From: 1162T-S-0a-05 sp050299435
GTDB lineage: Bacteria > Pseudomonadota > Gammaproteobacteria > Pseudomonadales > Cellvibrionaceae
Length of the DNA stretch: 64,000 nucleotides
Assembly: GCA_050299435.1 (NCBI GenBank)
Contig: JBNKVX010000001.1
Coordinates: 1-64,000, forward strand
Direction: 5' to 3'
This document shows positions 32,778 to 42,563 of the stretch, piece after piece. Position 1 is the stretch's first letter. Each line of letters begins with the position of its first letter. The position numbers and the translations under genes were made by a program. A model generated the notes under the pieces. The model did not search any database. It was given only the letters and a program-made list of their open reading frames with translations, and was not told the origin of the DNA.

Positions 32778-34660
32778 TGTTTGCTGTCTGCTTTTTCTGG
32801 GGAGTTTGTAGGTTTATGACGTAAAAACCTGGCCATTGCCCAATTTGCATGATCGTGGTGGTTATCTCCAACAGGATCTACTCTCAATTTTATGAGCTTC
32901 GCATTTTTTAAATCTACAAAAATTTCACCCGACTCACGGTAGCGTAAAGGGCCTGAATTAAATGCGAGCGTATCGTCGAGCCAAACACTAAAACTCACCT
33001 TACCTTCTATGCCTTCTTTATCCAAGCCGTAGTAAGAAAAAAAGTAGTTAGTACCTTTGGGAATACGATATACGACTTCAGATTCGGCGTGAACACCTAA
33101 ACCCTTTTCATAGTATTTTCCGTTCAGTGACAGTGGTTTGCCTTCAACGCTCACGTTACGTCCCATTTCACCCCAATCCTGCGCGTAGGACAGGGCATTT
33201 TGTTCGCTGAGCCAGGCAATGCCATCTTCATTTAGCTGTACAAGAGAATGCGAATAGCGCCAGGCGAGGAAAACTGTTAAATAGATTAGGCAACCTGCCC
33301 CAACAATGGGTGCAACAACGGCGTAGTTGGTGCCGCTTTTTTCTTCCTGTCTTCTTCGACGAGTGATTGCTGCGAGAGCAAAGGCTTGTGCGATCATTAG
33401 GCCTTCTCCGGGTTTTCGATATCGCCCTTCATTGACGGCAAGAGGAACCAAACCTTGTACAAGGAGCCAAGCTAATAATACCGATGGGAGTAACCATTGC
33501 TTATGCATTTTTTTGCGTAGAAAACAAATGGATATGACCAGCACCACCAGGAGCGGTGCCCAAACCCACCTGAGATGCACATTCATCGTGTCTAGTGTGC
33601 GAGCCGTATTATTGTCGGGCCAGGACGGGCCGAAAAAAAGAAAAATCATATTTTCTTTTGCTAACCACAAATATTTTGAGAATGTCAGTGGATATTTTTC
33701 AAAGACATTTTTCCAATCTTCAGTCCCCTTGGTGACATCAATATTTGCTCTGACTATTCCTCGGCGGGAGGATTGCCAGTTTGATAAAGGTGCAAACGGT
33801 CGCGCTCCGGTTGAAGGTGAACCGTAAGCATAACTCCAGCCAGACTCACCGCGCTTGTAGTGGATATGAATTTCTTTTTTACCGGAGCGCGCGTAAAGTC
33901 CGACAAGCCGGCTATCACCGTGTGGTGCGAAAATGTGCATTTGTTGATACGTGCGATAGGTCAGCGGTCCCATGATAAAGACCATAAGCAGGAGTGAAAG
34001 ACTGGCTTTGCTAAATTTTTGGTTTTGCGCAAACCACATCCAGGTACAAATGACAGCCGCAAGAGGAATAGCGATGCCGCGGGTGAGTCCTGTGAGAATC
34101 CATAGAAAAACCATTAATACAAAGGTGCTGACGGTCTGCTTGCGTTTGCAGCGCCAACTGGCCCAGAGAGCCAGCCCCAAAAGCGGCAGTAATAACGTTT
34201 CCTGCATAAAATAAGCGAAAACCACTATCCACGAGGGCAAAATTGAGAAAACGGCCCAGCCTGCAGTTGCAAGAAGTCTATTATCAAATAGCTCGCGTAA
34301 ATAGCGATACCAAATCCAGGGCGTGAGTACGGAAAGCAGAATTGCATAAAACGCAACAAGAACGGGATCCTTGAAAGTTAATTTAGCAATGATGCCAATA
34401 TAGAGTTGGTAGAGAATGGGGTCTGTTAGCGTCATCGGGTCGTTACGAAGCGGCTCAGAGCCTTGTTCCCAATGCCGTTGAGGATCACTCCAGATATGAT
34501 CAAGCGGGTTGTAATCTGCAATGTAGCTAATTCGCAAAATAATTCCGAACAGAATCGTTAAATACAGTAGGGCGTAAACAATATTTAAGCGATTAAGTCC
34601 CTCGCGGAACTGTAAAAGCCATTGCCGAAAACATGATTCAAACTGAGCGAGCGCTTGCAC
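32774..34660 (-). CDS. Large membrane glycosyltransferase with C-terminal NPCBM-like domain
   Basis: 628 residues from GTG 34660. Residues about 25-470 contain ten or more transmembrane helices with a large periplasmic loop (about 235-330) and an acidic start region (DYNPLDHIWSDPQRHWEQGS), as in GT39/GT83-like (PMT/ArnT-type) enzymes that use lipid-linked sugars. After a last helix (YAVVAPIVGAGCLIYLTVFL, about 443-462) there is a periplasmic segment of about 140 residues with LSLNGKYYEKGLGVHAES, YYGLDKEG and VSFSVWLDDTLAFNSGPL: a novel putative carbohydrate-binding module (NPCBM/NEW2) type. The fusion is unusual. It should transfer a sugar to a periplasmic acceptor such as a surface polysaccharide. 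First gene of its operon. Confidence 0.82.
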   Translation of the reverse strand: MQALAQFESCFRQWLLQFREGLNRLNIVYALLYLTILFGIILRISYIADYNPLDHIWSDPQRHWEQGSEPLRNDPMTLTDPILYQLYIGIIAKLTFKDPVLVAFYAILLSVLTPWIWYRYLRELFDNRLLATAGWAVFSILPSWIVVFAYFMQETLLLPLLGLALWASWRCKRKQTVSTFVLMVFLWILTGLTRGIAIPLAAVICTWMWFAQNQKFSKASLSLLLMVFIMGPLTYRTYQQMHIFAPHGDSRLVGLYARSGKKEIHIHYKRGESGWSYAYGSPSTGARPFAPLSNWQSSRRGIVRANIDVTKGTEDWKNVFEKYPLTFSKYLWLAKENMIFLFFGPSWPDNNTARTLDTMNVHLRWVWAPLLVVLVISICFLRKKMHKQWLLPSVLLAWLLVQGLVPLAVNEGRYRKPGEGLMIAQAFALAAITRRRRQEEKSGTNYAVVAPIVGAGCLIYLTVFLAWRYSHSLVQLNEDGIAWLSEQNALSYAQDWGEMGRNVSVEGKPLSLNGKYYEKGLGVHAESEVVYRIPKGTNYFFSYYGLDKEGIEGKVSFSVWLDDTLAFNSGPLRYRESGEIFVDLKNAKLIKLRVDPVGDNHHDHANWAMARFLRHKPTNSPEKADSKQ

Positions 34661-34896
34661 AGCCTACTCCTTAGGTATCAGTCCTTTTAAGTTGCTGGTA
34701 TCAGGCTGATAATTGTTATTAGGTAACCCCGAAAAAGGACGGGTTCTCGATTATAGCCAGCTGGCTAGAGTGATGAAAGCGTCGAGATGAGCAGAATTAC
34801 TTCATTTCCATGTTTTGGCAATGAGCTCTTTGCCCCTCGTCTGACCTTCGGCAATTTAAGATTCTAATTCTAGTTCAATCAGGGTTGGAGGTAAGT

Positions 34897-36033
34897 ATGC
34901 GGCACACCGGTAAAAAATTAAAATTCCTTCTTTTGACTTGTTGCTTATTAAGCCCGCTTTCATACGCGCTTAATATTCAATTGGATGCGTGTATTAAATC
35001 TGAATACAAATTTACTGACATAGAATTTCTTGATGGAGAGGCCTTTCTAGCAACTGCTCAGACTGGAGAATTATTGTATTTTTCTGCTTGTAATCGCCCT
35101 GCTCAATTGATTAAACACTTTGATGTACATTCCTATTCTGAGTTGGGCCTTTTAGGTGTTGCGATCTCACCGGATAAGCAACATATCTTCCTTTATTATT
35201 CACCGGAGAATGCACAAGAACGCATAACTCGACTTTCAGCTTTCACTTTTTCGACAGCAGAAAAAAAGGAAAACAAGACCTTAACTCCACCACCAGCACT
35301 TGCTGCTGAAAAAATTCTAATGGAGTTTTCTCAACCCTATGGGAATCATGATGGGGGAGCTTTAAAAATTGGGCCTGATGGCAATGTGTATCTGGGTGTG
35401 GGAGACGGGGGTTCTGCCAAAGATCCACACAATCACGGACAGAACTTCACGACACTTTTGGGTTCGATTATTCGCATTACGCCAGAACTTTCCAGTAAAA
35501 AAGGTTACACCATACCCAAGGGGAATCTAATAGATTTTTATCCTGATGCTGCACCAGAAATTTTAGCGGCAGGATTGAGAAATCCCTGGAAAATGAGTTT
35601 TGATAACTCAGGCAATCTTATCGTGGCAGACGTCGGACAATACACTTACGAAGAGGTCAGTATTATTCCAGCTGAGGCCATTGGAAACGTAGCGCTGAAT
35701 TTGGGCTGGCGTTTAAAAGAGGGTGATGCTTGTTTCAATCCGTCGACTGACTGCGACCGACCTGGCTTACTTGCGCCGGCCTTTGTGTATGAACGCGATT
35801 TCGGCGCGTCGATTACAGGGGGTGAAACACTGATGCATGAAGGCAAGGAATATTACGTATTTGCCGACTATGTTTCAGGCGCAATAGGTGTGCTTCAACT
35901 CGCGCAACCCGGCAAACTGCTGATTGACTATCGTCCGGAGAGAAACGCCTGGAGCAGTTTTGGAAAATCAGTAAACGGAAGTGTTTTAATCGCAAATCTA
36001 AAAGGAGAAATATTTACTGTGACTTTAAAGTAG
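34897..36033 (+). CDS. PQQ-type soluble sugar dehydrogenase (GSDH / YliI-like)
   Basis: 378 residues. I start at ATG 34897, preceded by GGAGG (34887-34891); the frame is also open to a TTG at 34885, which is less likely. Signal peptide 1-24 (LLLTCCLLSPLSYA). The six-bladed beta-propeller is of the glucose/sorbosone dehydrogenase family: YSELGLLGVAISPD, NHDGGALKIGPDGNVYLGVG and GLRNPWKMSFD are the signature stretches (metal, cofactor and catalytic His regions). Oxidises an aldose in the periplasm, passing electrons to the respiratory chain. Sugar specificity is not decidable. Shares a bidirectional terminator with the convergent symporter gene. Confidence 0.88.
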   Translation: MRHTGKKLKFLLLTCCLLSPLSYALNIQLDACIKSEYKFTDIEFLDGEAFLATAQTGELLYFSACNRPAQLIKHFDVHSYSELGLLGVAISPDKQHIFLYYSPENAQERITRLSAFTFSTAEKKENKTLTPPPALAAEKILMEFSQPYGNHDGGALKIGPDGNVYLGVGDGGSAKDPHNHGQNFTTLLGSIIRITPELSSKKGYTIPKGNLIDFYPDAAPEILAAGLRNPWKMSFDNSGNLIVADVGQYTYEEVSIIPAEAIGNVALNLGWRLKEGDACFNPSTDCDRPGLLAPAFVYERDFGASITGGETLMHEGKEYYVFADYVSGAIGVLQLAQPGKLLIDYRPERNAWSSFGKSVNGSVLIANLKGEIFTVTLK

Positions 36034-36057
36034 TCAAAAAAACTGAGTATAAATTAA

Positions 36058-36093
36058 AACATTTAGCCAGTTTTTCTAAGCTGGCTAAATGTT
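36058..36093 (+). terminator. Bidirectional rho-independent terminator
   Basis: AACATTTAGCCAG (36058-36070) pairs over 13 bases with CTGGCTAAATGTT (36081-36093); loop of ten bases. A-rich on the left and T-rich on the right, so it can serve both the plus-strand sugar dehydrogenase gene and the minus-strand symporter gene. Confidence 0.85.
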
Positions 36094-36102
36094 TGTATCA
36101 AA

Positions 36103-37581
36103 CTATTTATTTTTCCAGAAATCTGCGTTGGGGATATCCAGTTCTTCAGGGTCAAAGGAATAATTTTTCACACCGGCTTTTCGCTGTTTTTCATAATCTT
36201 GCAAGGCTTTGATGGCCGGTTTTGCAACAAAGAAAATGGCAATGATGCCAAGAATGTTTATCCAAGCCATTAAGCCAACTCCAATATCGCCCAATGCCCA
36301 AGCGAGATTAGCAGTTTTTATCGCGCCATAGAAAGTCGACAAAATGAGCATGACTTTCAAAATAAACATTGATCCCGGGATGTGAAACTTTCGATTAATG
36401 TAAGCTACATTGGTTTCGGCAATATAGTAGTAGGCGAGGATAGTAGTAAAAGAAAAAAACGCGAGTGCAAATGCAACAAAAGGTTTACCGATTCCCGGGA
36501 ACACATTTTCAATTGCAATTTGTGTGAAAGCGGGACTATTTGCAGCAATGTCACTGGCCAGGTTCTGCACAAGAAATGCTTCGCCGCTACCGTGTACGTT
36601 GTAAGCGCCTGTGATTAGAATCATAAAAGCAGTTGCACTACAGAGGAATAGCGTGTCGACATAAACCGAAAAGGCCTGGACTAATCCTTGTTGTGCAGGG
36701 TGTTGAACTTCTGCTGCGGCCGCGGCATGGGGGCCAGTACCTTGGCCGGCTTCATTTGAATAAACACCGCGTTTTACGCCCCATCCAATTGCAGCACCAA
36801 AGCCCGCCATCGGGCTCCACGCATCACTCAAAATCAAAGCAAATACGCCTGGAAGTTTGTCGATATTCAGAAGAACAATCACTGTCGCCAACAAAATGTA
36901 AGCAAGCGCCATAAAGGGAACGACATATTGTGCAAAGATTGCAATGCGTTTGACTCCGCCAAAGATGATAAAGCCGAGCAACATTATCATGGCGGTACCT
37001 GTGAGAATTTGGGCCTGACTTAAGACGCCAAAACTCGTATCGATTTGAGTACCCGAACCAAAAGCCGTGGCGACGGCATTGCTCATGCTATTAGCTTGGA
37101 CTCCTGGGAGTAATAAACCACAAGCAATAATTGTTGCGACGGCAAATACCCAAGCGTACCAACGCCATTTTGTTCCCAGGGCTTTTTCAAGATAGAAAGC
37201 TGGGCCACCTCGATATTCTCCGTCTTGCTCTTCCTTGTAAATTTGCGCCAACGTAGATTCCACATACGCAGTTGCCGCACCAAGAAAAGCGACAAGCCAC
37301 ATCCAGAACACGGCGCCGGGCCCTCCTATGCCAATTGCTGCAGCAACACCTGCGATGTTACCCGTGCCAACACGACCGGAAAGTGATACCGCTAAAGCCT
37401 GAAAAGAAGAAATACCCTGATCTGAACTCTTGCCTGTGAAAAGCAGCCGCCACATCTCTGAGACCAGACGTACCTGAACAAAACGCGTCAGTATGGAAAA
37501 GAATAATCCCGCGCCCAAACAAAGAAAAATCAGTTTTGGGCTCCAAATTACGCCGTTGATATAGTTAACCACTTCTTCCAT
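36103..37581 (-). CDS. Sodium:alanine symporter (AGCS family)
   Basis: 492 residues with about ten or eleven transmembrane helices. Family marks are close to the N-terminus: FQALAVSLSGRVGTGNIAGVAAAI and GGPGAVFWMWLVAFLG, containing the G-x-G-N-I-x-G sodium/amino-acid site, then GGPAFYLEK and NEAGQGTGPHAAAAA. This is the AGCS family (AlsT/DagA/YaaJ), importing alanine or glycine with Na+. Its length is usual. A Na+-coupled transporter fits a marine host. GGGGGAAC precedes ATG 37581. No linked metabolic genes. Confidence 0.95.
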   Translation of the reverse strand: MEEVVNYINGVIWSPKLIFLCLGAGLFFSILTRFVQVRLVSEMWRLLFTGKSSDQGISSFQALAVSLSGRVGTGNIAGVAAAIGIGGPGAVFWMWLVAFLGAATAYVESTLAQIYKEEQDGEYRGGPAFYLEKALGTKWRWYAWVFAVATIIACGLLLPGVQANSMSNAVATAFGSGTQIDTSFGVLSQAQILTGTAMIMLLGFIIFGGVKRIAIFAQYVVPFMALAYILLATVIVLLNIDKLPGVFALILSDAWSPMAGFGAAIGWGVKRGVYSNEAGQGTGPHAAAAAEVQHPAQQGLVQAFSVYVDTLFLCSATAFMILITGAYNVHGSGEAFLVQNLASDIAANSPAFTQIAIENVFPGIGKPFVAFALAFFSFTTILAYYYIAETNVAYINRKFHIPGSMFILKVMLILSTFYGAIKTANLAWALGDIGVGLMAWINILGIIAIFFVAKPAIKALQDYEKQRKAGVKNYSFDPEELDIPNADFWKNK

Positions 37582-37763
37582 GAGAGTTCCCCCTGCTCAT
37601 CATGTGTATTAGTAAGTGAGAGTTTACCTTTTGGCGTCGAACAACCCAAACAGCAATCCTTGCTAATTGGTCACATTTATCAGGAAGGAGAATAGAGCAG
37701 TAGTATATTTTTTAACTTTACGTATAATTTTGCGAAGTGGGACAGGGATATAAAGGATACACC

Positions 37764-39965
37764 ATGCGACAGAGCGAGGAAGTGCATTATTTGGGATGCA
37801 ATCTGTGCGAGGCGATTTGCGGCCTCGAAGTGCGTGTTAGTGGAGAACAGATTCTCTCTATAAAGGGCGATGCCAAGGACCCACTGAGCAAGGGGCACAT
37901 CTGCCCAAAAGCCATAGCCCTCCAGGATTTATACAACGACCCGGAACGCCTGCGTCAGCCGGTACAAAAAACGCAAAACGGCGCTTGGCAGACTATCACA
38001 TGGGAAGCCGCCTATAAGCGGGTTGTCGATAAATTTTTACAAGTTCAAAGCGATTACGGTCAGGACGCGCTCGGCGTCTATCAAGGCAACCCCAGTGTGC
38101 ACAGTTTGGGTATCATGATGTTCGCTAAATTGTTTATTAAACAATTACGAACACGAAATCGTTACACCGCCACTTCCCTGGATCAACTGCCGCATCACAT
38201 CGTGACTGGATTAATGTTGGGTCACGAAATGTTAATACCCGTGCCTGATATCGATCGAACCAACTTTATGGTGATATTAGGTGCAAATCCCGTGGTGTCG
38301 AATGGCAGTATGATGACCGTTCCGAATGTAAAAAATCGACTTAAAGGTATTCAAGCGCGAGGCGGACAGTTTTGGGTTGTCGATCCGCGCCGAACAGAAA
38401 CAGCAGAACTCGCAGATAAACATATTTTCATTCAGCCAGGCAGCGATGCACACTTGTTGGCAGCCATGGTGAATACAGTTTTCAAACAAGGTTTGTACGC
38501 CCCAGGACGAGTTGCGGAATTTACCGACGGCCTGGAAAAAATTGAAACGCTTGTGGAGCCTTGGACGCCCGAAGTGGTAGAAGGCTTAACCGGTATTTCA
38601 GCACAAACTATTCGGGATTTGGTTAAACATTTTTGTGAAGCGGATTCGGCCGTGCTGTATGGTCGTATGGGTGTTTCAACTCAGGAGTTTGGTACGCTTT
38701 GTCAGTGGTTGATTGTGGTGTTCAACATCATCACGGGCAATTTTGACAAAATTGGTGGGGCAATGTTTAGTACGCCTGCGATTGATATTTTGTCCACGCG
38801 CAAAAGCCACCCTTCCCAAAGCACCTTTTCGTTTAATCGCTATCGAAGCCGCGTTAAAAATTTGCCGGAGATGCAAGGTGAACTGCCCGTGACAACACTT
38901 GCAGATGAATTGCTTACCGAAGGTGAAGGTCAGATCAAAGCCTTGATGGTAATAGCGGGCAACCCCGTATTATCCTCTCCTAATGGCAGTCGCTTTTCAG
39001 AGGCACTGGAAAATCTGGAATTTATGGTAGCCGTTGATGGCTATATTAATGAAACAAGCCGTCATGCCGATTTAATTTTGCCTCCCAATACCATACTTGA
39101 ACGCGAACACTACGATTTGGTTTTTCATTCGCTCGCAGTGAGAAATACTGCGCGCTTCAATCGTGCTCTGTTTAAATCAAAAAAAGATTCACAAAGTGAT
39201 ACGGATATTTTTTTGGAACTTGCCATGCGTTTTTCGAAGAGAGGAAAAAAACTGAATCTATTGGATAAGCTTAAACTTAAATTTCTTAAAAAATGGGGAA
39301 TACGTTTGTGGTTAAACAAACAGCTTACGGCCGGGCCGTATGGAAAAAGTTTTAAGCTTAATCTGAAGAAATTGGAAAAGCAGGCACATGGCATTGATTT
39401 TGGCGCATTACAAGCGTGTTTACCTGAGCGCTTGTTTAATGCTAATAAACGCATTGTTGTTGCGCCTGACGAGATCACGCGTGATCTTCCTCGTTTGTTG
39501 TCAAAATTAATGGATAGAAAGAATCAGAAAAAGTCTACCCGCTTTGATATGTTGCTCATCGGTCGAAGGGATCCACGGACCTGTAATTCATGGCTCCACA
39601 ACAGTAAACGTTTAACGAAAGGCAAGCCACGTTGCCTTGCGCATATTCATCCAGACGATGCGAAAAAACTGGGACTCGTTTCTGGGAATCCGATAAGAGT
39701 CACTTCTGCTGTGGGTATTATTGATATTGATTTCGAAGAAACTGACTCGATTAACCGTGGAGTGATTTCTATACCACACGGATGGGGGCATGATTTGCCA
39801 GGTGTGAAAATGAGTTGCGCTGTACAAAATAGCGGGGTGAGCGTCAATAATCTCACGAATAATAATCAATATGATGCCTTGAGTGGAAATGCCATTCTCA
39901 ACGGCGTGCCCGTCAATGTTCGCCCCGTGAATGCAGATAGCACTTTATTTTTCGCTGTGGGTTAA
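37764..39965 (+). CDS. Molybdopterin-dependent oxidoreductase (formate-dehydrogenase-like, single subunit)
   Basis: 733 residues from ATG 37764 (AAAGGAT seven bases upstream); an in-frame start at 37737 is less likely. Four Cys bind a [4Fe-4S] cluster: C12, C15, C19 and C47 (GCNLCEAICG, GHICPKA), as in the DMSO-reductase superfamily. Later motifs are YQGNPSVHSLG, LGANPVVSNGSM and VVDPRRTETAELAD for the molybdopterin. There is no Tat signal, so it is cytoplasmic. The C-terminal molybdopterin domain appears at about 610-733 (NSWLHNSKRLTKGK ... PHGWGHDLPG). The substrate is unknown. No electron-transfer subunit is adjacent, so it uses a separate partner. It overlaps the convergent transporter gene by 4 bp. 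Confidence 0.9.
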   Translation: MRQSEEVHYLGCNLCEAICGLEVRVSGEQILSIKGDAKDPLSKGHICPKAIALQDLYNDPERLRQPVQKTQNGAWQTITWEAAYKRVVDKFLQVQSDYGQDALGVYQGNPSVHSLGIMMFAKLFIKQLRTRNRYTATSLDQLPHHIVTGLMLGHEMLIPVPDIDRTNFMVILGANPVVSNGSMMTVPNVKNRLKGIQARGGQFWVVDPRRTETAELADKHIFIQPGSDAHLLAAMVNTVFKQGLYAPGRVAEFTDGLEKIETLVEPWTPEVVEGLTGISAQTIRDLVKHFCEADSAVLYGRMGVSTQEFGTLCQWLIVVFNIITGNFDKIGGAMFSTPAIDILSTRKSHPSQSTFSFNRYRSRVKNLPEMQGELPVTTLADELLTEGEGQIKALMVIAGNPVLSSPNGSRFSEALENLEFMVAVDGYINETSRHADLILPPNTILEREHYDLVFHSLAVRNTARFNRALFKSKKDSQSDTDIFLELAMRFSKRGKKLNLLDKLKLKFLKKWGIRLWLNKQLTAGPYGKSFKLNLKKLEKQAHGIDFGALQACLPERLFNANKRIVVAPDEITRDLPRLLSKLMDRKNQKKSTRFDMLLIGRRDPRTCNSWLHNSKRLTKGKPRCLAHIHPDDAKKLGLVSGNPIRVTSAVGIIDIDFEETDSINRGVISIPHGWGHDLPGVKMSCAVQNSGVSVNNLTNNNQYDALSGNAILNGVPVNVRPVNADSTLFFAVG

Positions 39966-40879
39966 GGTGTTTTTTTACCCTGGTTTCTTTTCCAGGCAAG
40001 CAAACTTTGCACAATATTCGCCGTTAAGATCAAGCTTGCACCTAAAATCATTTTGATATTTAAGCTTTCATTTAAGAAAATCACGCTCAGAAAAATCGCC
40101 ATTGGCAAATAGAGGTAGTAAACCAGGCTGGTAATTACCCCTGGAAGCTCAGTGCTGGATTTTACCCACATGCTGTGAGCGATAAAAGTGCAGAAGATAC
40201 CGAGTATTCCCAACATAATCCAATCATTAAAATTCAAATTCCACTCACTGTAGCCAGCTAATGGAAGAAAAATAATAAAGCCAAAAGTGGATTGCCCCCA
40301 AGTGCGTGTCATGGTCGAGAGGTGTTGAATGTTTTGATGCAGTAAGGGTAAACATGCATATAAAAAAGCACTCAGTACACCCAGTAACATTCCAAGCGTA
40401 GCAGCACTTTCGAATTTAAATTCTGGCACAACTAATAAACAACCCGCAAAGCAAATCAATACTGTAAGCGCATCAAATAGTTGAATACGCTGCCCCTTGA
40501 AAATCCAATTCAGTAGAAGTAATTGAATGCCGAAAGTAGAAATACTGATCGCGCCTAAAGAAGCTGTAGAAAGTTTTATACTCAGAAAATAGAACAGCCA
40601 GTGGCTACCAAAAAAAATGCCGATCACAATCAAATAGAACCAATCTCTTCGGCTTTTTATCTGCTTGAAATATTTTCCAATAACAATGATGCAAGAAAGA
40701 ATGCTTACAGTGATAATTAAACGAACCAACCCGATTGTGACAGCATTGGTATTTACCGCTTTTACCCAAAGCGGTACTGTGCCCATAATTAATGTAGAAA
40801 TAACAGCGATAGAAAAAACGCGTGGACTAAAGCTCTTTGCGTTTGTAACGTTCTGCGGCAAAATTTGCGGCCCTCGCAC
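39962..40879 (-). CDS. DMT-superfamily (EamA) transporter
   Basis: 305 residues from GTG 40879. Ten hydrophobic helices in two EamA repeats; clues are VFSIAVISTLIMGTVPLWVK and ASLGAISISTFGIQLLLLNW in the first repeat, and GVITSLVYYLYLPMAIFLSV in the second. Presumably a drug or metabolite exporter or amino-acid permease; the cargo cannot be read from sequence. The start overlaps the end of the GMC oxidoreductase gene by 53 bases, so the true start may lie further inside, although no better start codon is obvious before the first helix. Confidence 0.85.
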   Translation of the reverse strand: MRGPQILPQNVTNAKSFSPRVFSIAVISTLIMGTVPLWVKAVNTNAVTIGLVRLIITVSILSCIIVIGKYFKQIKSRRDWFYLIVIGIFFGSHWLFYFLSIKLSTASLGAISISTFGIQLLLLNWIFKGQRIQLFDALTVLICFAGCLLVVPEFKFESAATLGMLLGVLSAFLYACLPLLHQNIQHLSTMTRTWGQSTFGFIIFLPLAGYSEWNLNFNDWIMLGILGIFCTFIAHSMWVKSSTELPGVITSLVYYLYLPMAIFLSVIFLNESLNIKMILGASLILTANIVQSLLAWKRNQGKKTP

Positions 40880-42551
40880 TCAATGCCATGTAGGTTAAGG
40901 ATGGATTCTGATGGGCAGATGATGCCATGCAAGCCCCGTCTGTGACAAATAGATTGGGAATATCATGGCATTGGTTGTTAGCGTTGAGAACTGAAGTTTC
41001 AGGGTCCCGTCCCATGCGTGCCGTACCCATTTCATGGATGGCCAAGCCAGGAGGAGCATCGGTAGTCACTTTGTTAATTTCAACAGCACCCACTGCTTCC
41101 AGCGTTTCAGCACATGCGTCCGCCATATCTTCCATCATGGTGAGATCATTTTCACTCCAGCAGCAGTCAATCACAACTTGTGGGATACCCCACTTGTCTT
41201 TGAGGGTCGGATGCAAACTTATATGATTTTCAAATTTTGGTTGCATCTCACCTGAGGCACCAAAATGCATGACCCAGGGGCCAGGTTTGCTCATTCTTTC
41301 TTTGAAGTCCTTACCAAAACTACTGTCGCCCAATCCGTGAACAACAGAATTTCTAAAAGATTTGCCGCGTAGGAAATAACCTCGGGAGTGCCTTTCAGTT
41401 TGTTTACCTAAATTCACATAACGTGGGATGACCGGACCAGTTGGTCGCTGACCACGATAGTAATCATCTTCAAACCCTTCGATAATGCCACTCGCACTGG
41501 AGTTGTAAATATGATCCATCAGGTAATGACCTAGTACACCTGAGGAGTTGGCAATGCCTGTGGGGAAGCTTGCCGATTTGGAGTTCAACATGATCTGTGA
41601 GGTACTTATGGTTGACGCACATAGAAATATCATCTTTGCTTTGTATTCGCGATTTTCCAGGCTATTTCCATCAACAACATTCACTCCCACCGCTCGATTA
41701 CTTTTCGCATCGTAAATGATGCTGTCTACAACGCTATTGCAAGCAATTTTTAGCTTGTTGGTTTTAATTGCCGCAGGCAGCGTGGAACTTAAAGTAGAAA
41801 AGTAGGCACCGAAAGAGCAACCGCGTTGACACTGGTTTCTCGCCATACATTTTTGTCTACCTTGATCGAGAAAAAACTGTGTCGGTTCGCTCAAATGTGC
41901 ACAACGACCTTGCACCATGTAACGATCCTGGTATTTTTTTTCTAAACGAGATTTTGCATATTTTTCTACCGTATTCATTTCGAATGGAGGCAAAAACTCG
42001 CTGTCCGGCAGTGTTGCAATGCCGTCTTTATTACCAGAGACCCCGATAAATTTTTCAACATAACTGTACCAGGGTTCTATATCTTTGTAACGAATCGGCC
42101 AATCAGTCCCTTCGCCATCCATCAAATTATCAATGAAATCGTGGTCGCTCCATCTGAAAGATTGACGATGCCAGATTAAAGAGCGACCACCGAGTTGATG
42201 TCCGCGTATCCAGTCAAAATTTGTTCCTGCTTTAGTTTGATAAGGTGCGTCATTGTCGTTCGCAAAAAAATGTTTAGTTGCGTCGTTAAAGGCATAACAC
42301 TTGCGAGCTGTACTGTATTGATCTTCGATAAGCTGCTGTTCAACCTTGCCGCGATGGGGTAAGTCCCACAGTGCTTTACCTTCTCCAACATAATCTTTTT
42401 GATGTGTGACCTCAGGGCCGCGTTCTACCAGAAGCACAGTCAAACCTTGCTCGCACAATTCCTTGGCGACCCAGCCGCCCGAGATGCCTGAACCCACAAC
42501 AATTGCATCGAAGGTTTCAGTCGTTTTCTGGATTAAAAAGGGCTTTATCAT
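40827..42551 (-). CDS. GMC-family FAD sugar dehydrogenase, catalytic subunit
   Basis: 574 residues. N-terminal FAD site: IVVGSGISGGWVAKEL with E43-R for ribose (VLLVERG). GMC signature GGRSLIW (121-127). C-x5-C-x3-C at C235, C241, C245 (KCMARNQCQRGCSFGA) matches the [3Fe-4S] cluster pattern of Burkholderia FAD-glucose dehydrogenase. C-terminal domain with IHEMGTARMG and NPSLTYMALSARAA carries the catalytic His/Asn region. Likely a periplasmic oxidoreductase of glucose, gluconate or another sugar; its Tat-targeted small partner is the gene immediately upstream. No cytochrome subunit gene is adjacent. Confidence 0.92.
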   Translation of the reverse strand: MIKPFLIQKTTETFDAIVVGSGISGGWVAKELCEQGLTVLLVERGPEVTHQKDYVGEGKALWDLPHRGKVEQQLIEDQYSTARKCYAFNDATKHFFANDNDAPYQTKAGTNFDWIRGHQLGGRSLIWHRQSFRWSDHDFIDNLMDGEGTDWPIRYKDIEPWYSYVEKFIGVSGNKDGIATLPDSEFLPPFEMNTVEKYAKSRLEKKYQDRYMVQGRCAHLSEPTQFFLDQGRQKCMARNQCQRGCSFGAYFSTLSSTLPAAIKTNKLKIACNSVVDSIIYDAKSNRAVGVNVVDGNSLENREYKAKMIFLCASTISTSQIMLNSKSASFPTGIANSSGVLGHYLMDHIYNSSASGIIEGFEDDYYRGQRPTGPVIPRYVNLGKQTERHSRGYFLRGKSFRNSVVHGLGDSSFGKDFKERMSKPGPWVMHFGASGEMQPKFENHISLHPTLKDKWGIPQVVIDCCWSENDLTMMEDMADACAETLEAVGAVEINKVTTDAPPGLAIHEMGTARMGRDPETSVLNANNQCHDIPNLFVTDGACMASSAHQNPSLTYMALSARAANFAAERYKRKEL

Positions 42552-42563
42552 GGGTGTCAGAAA

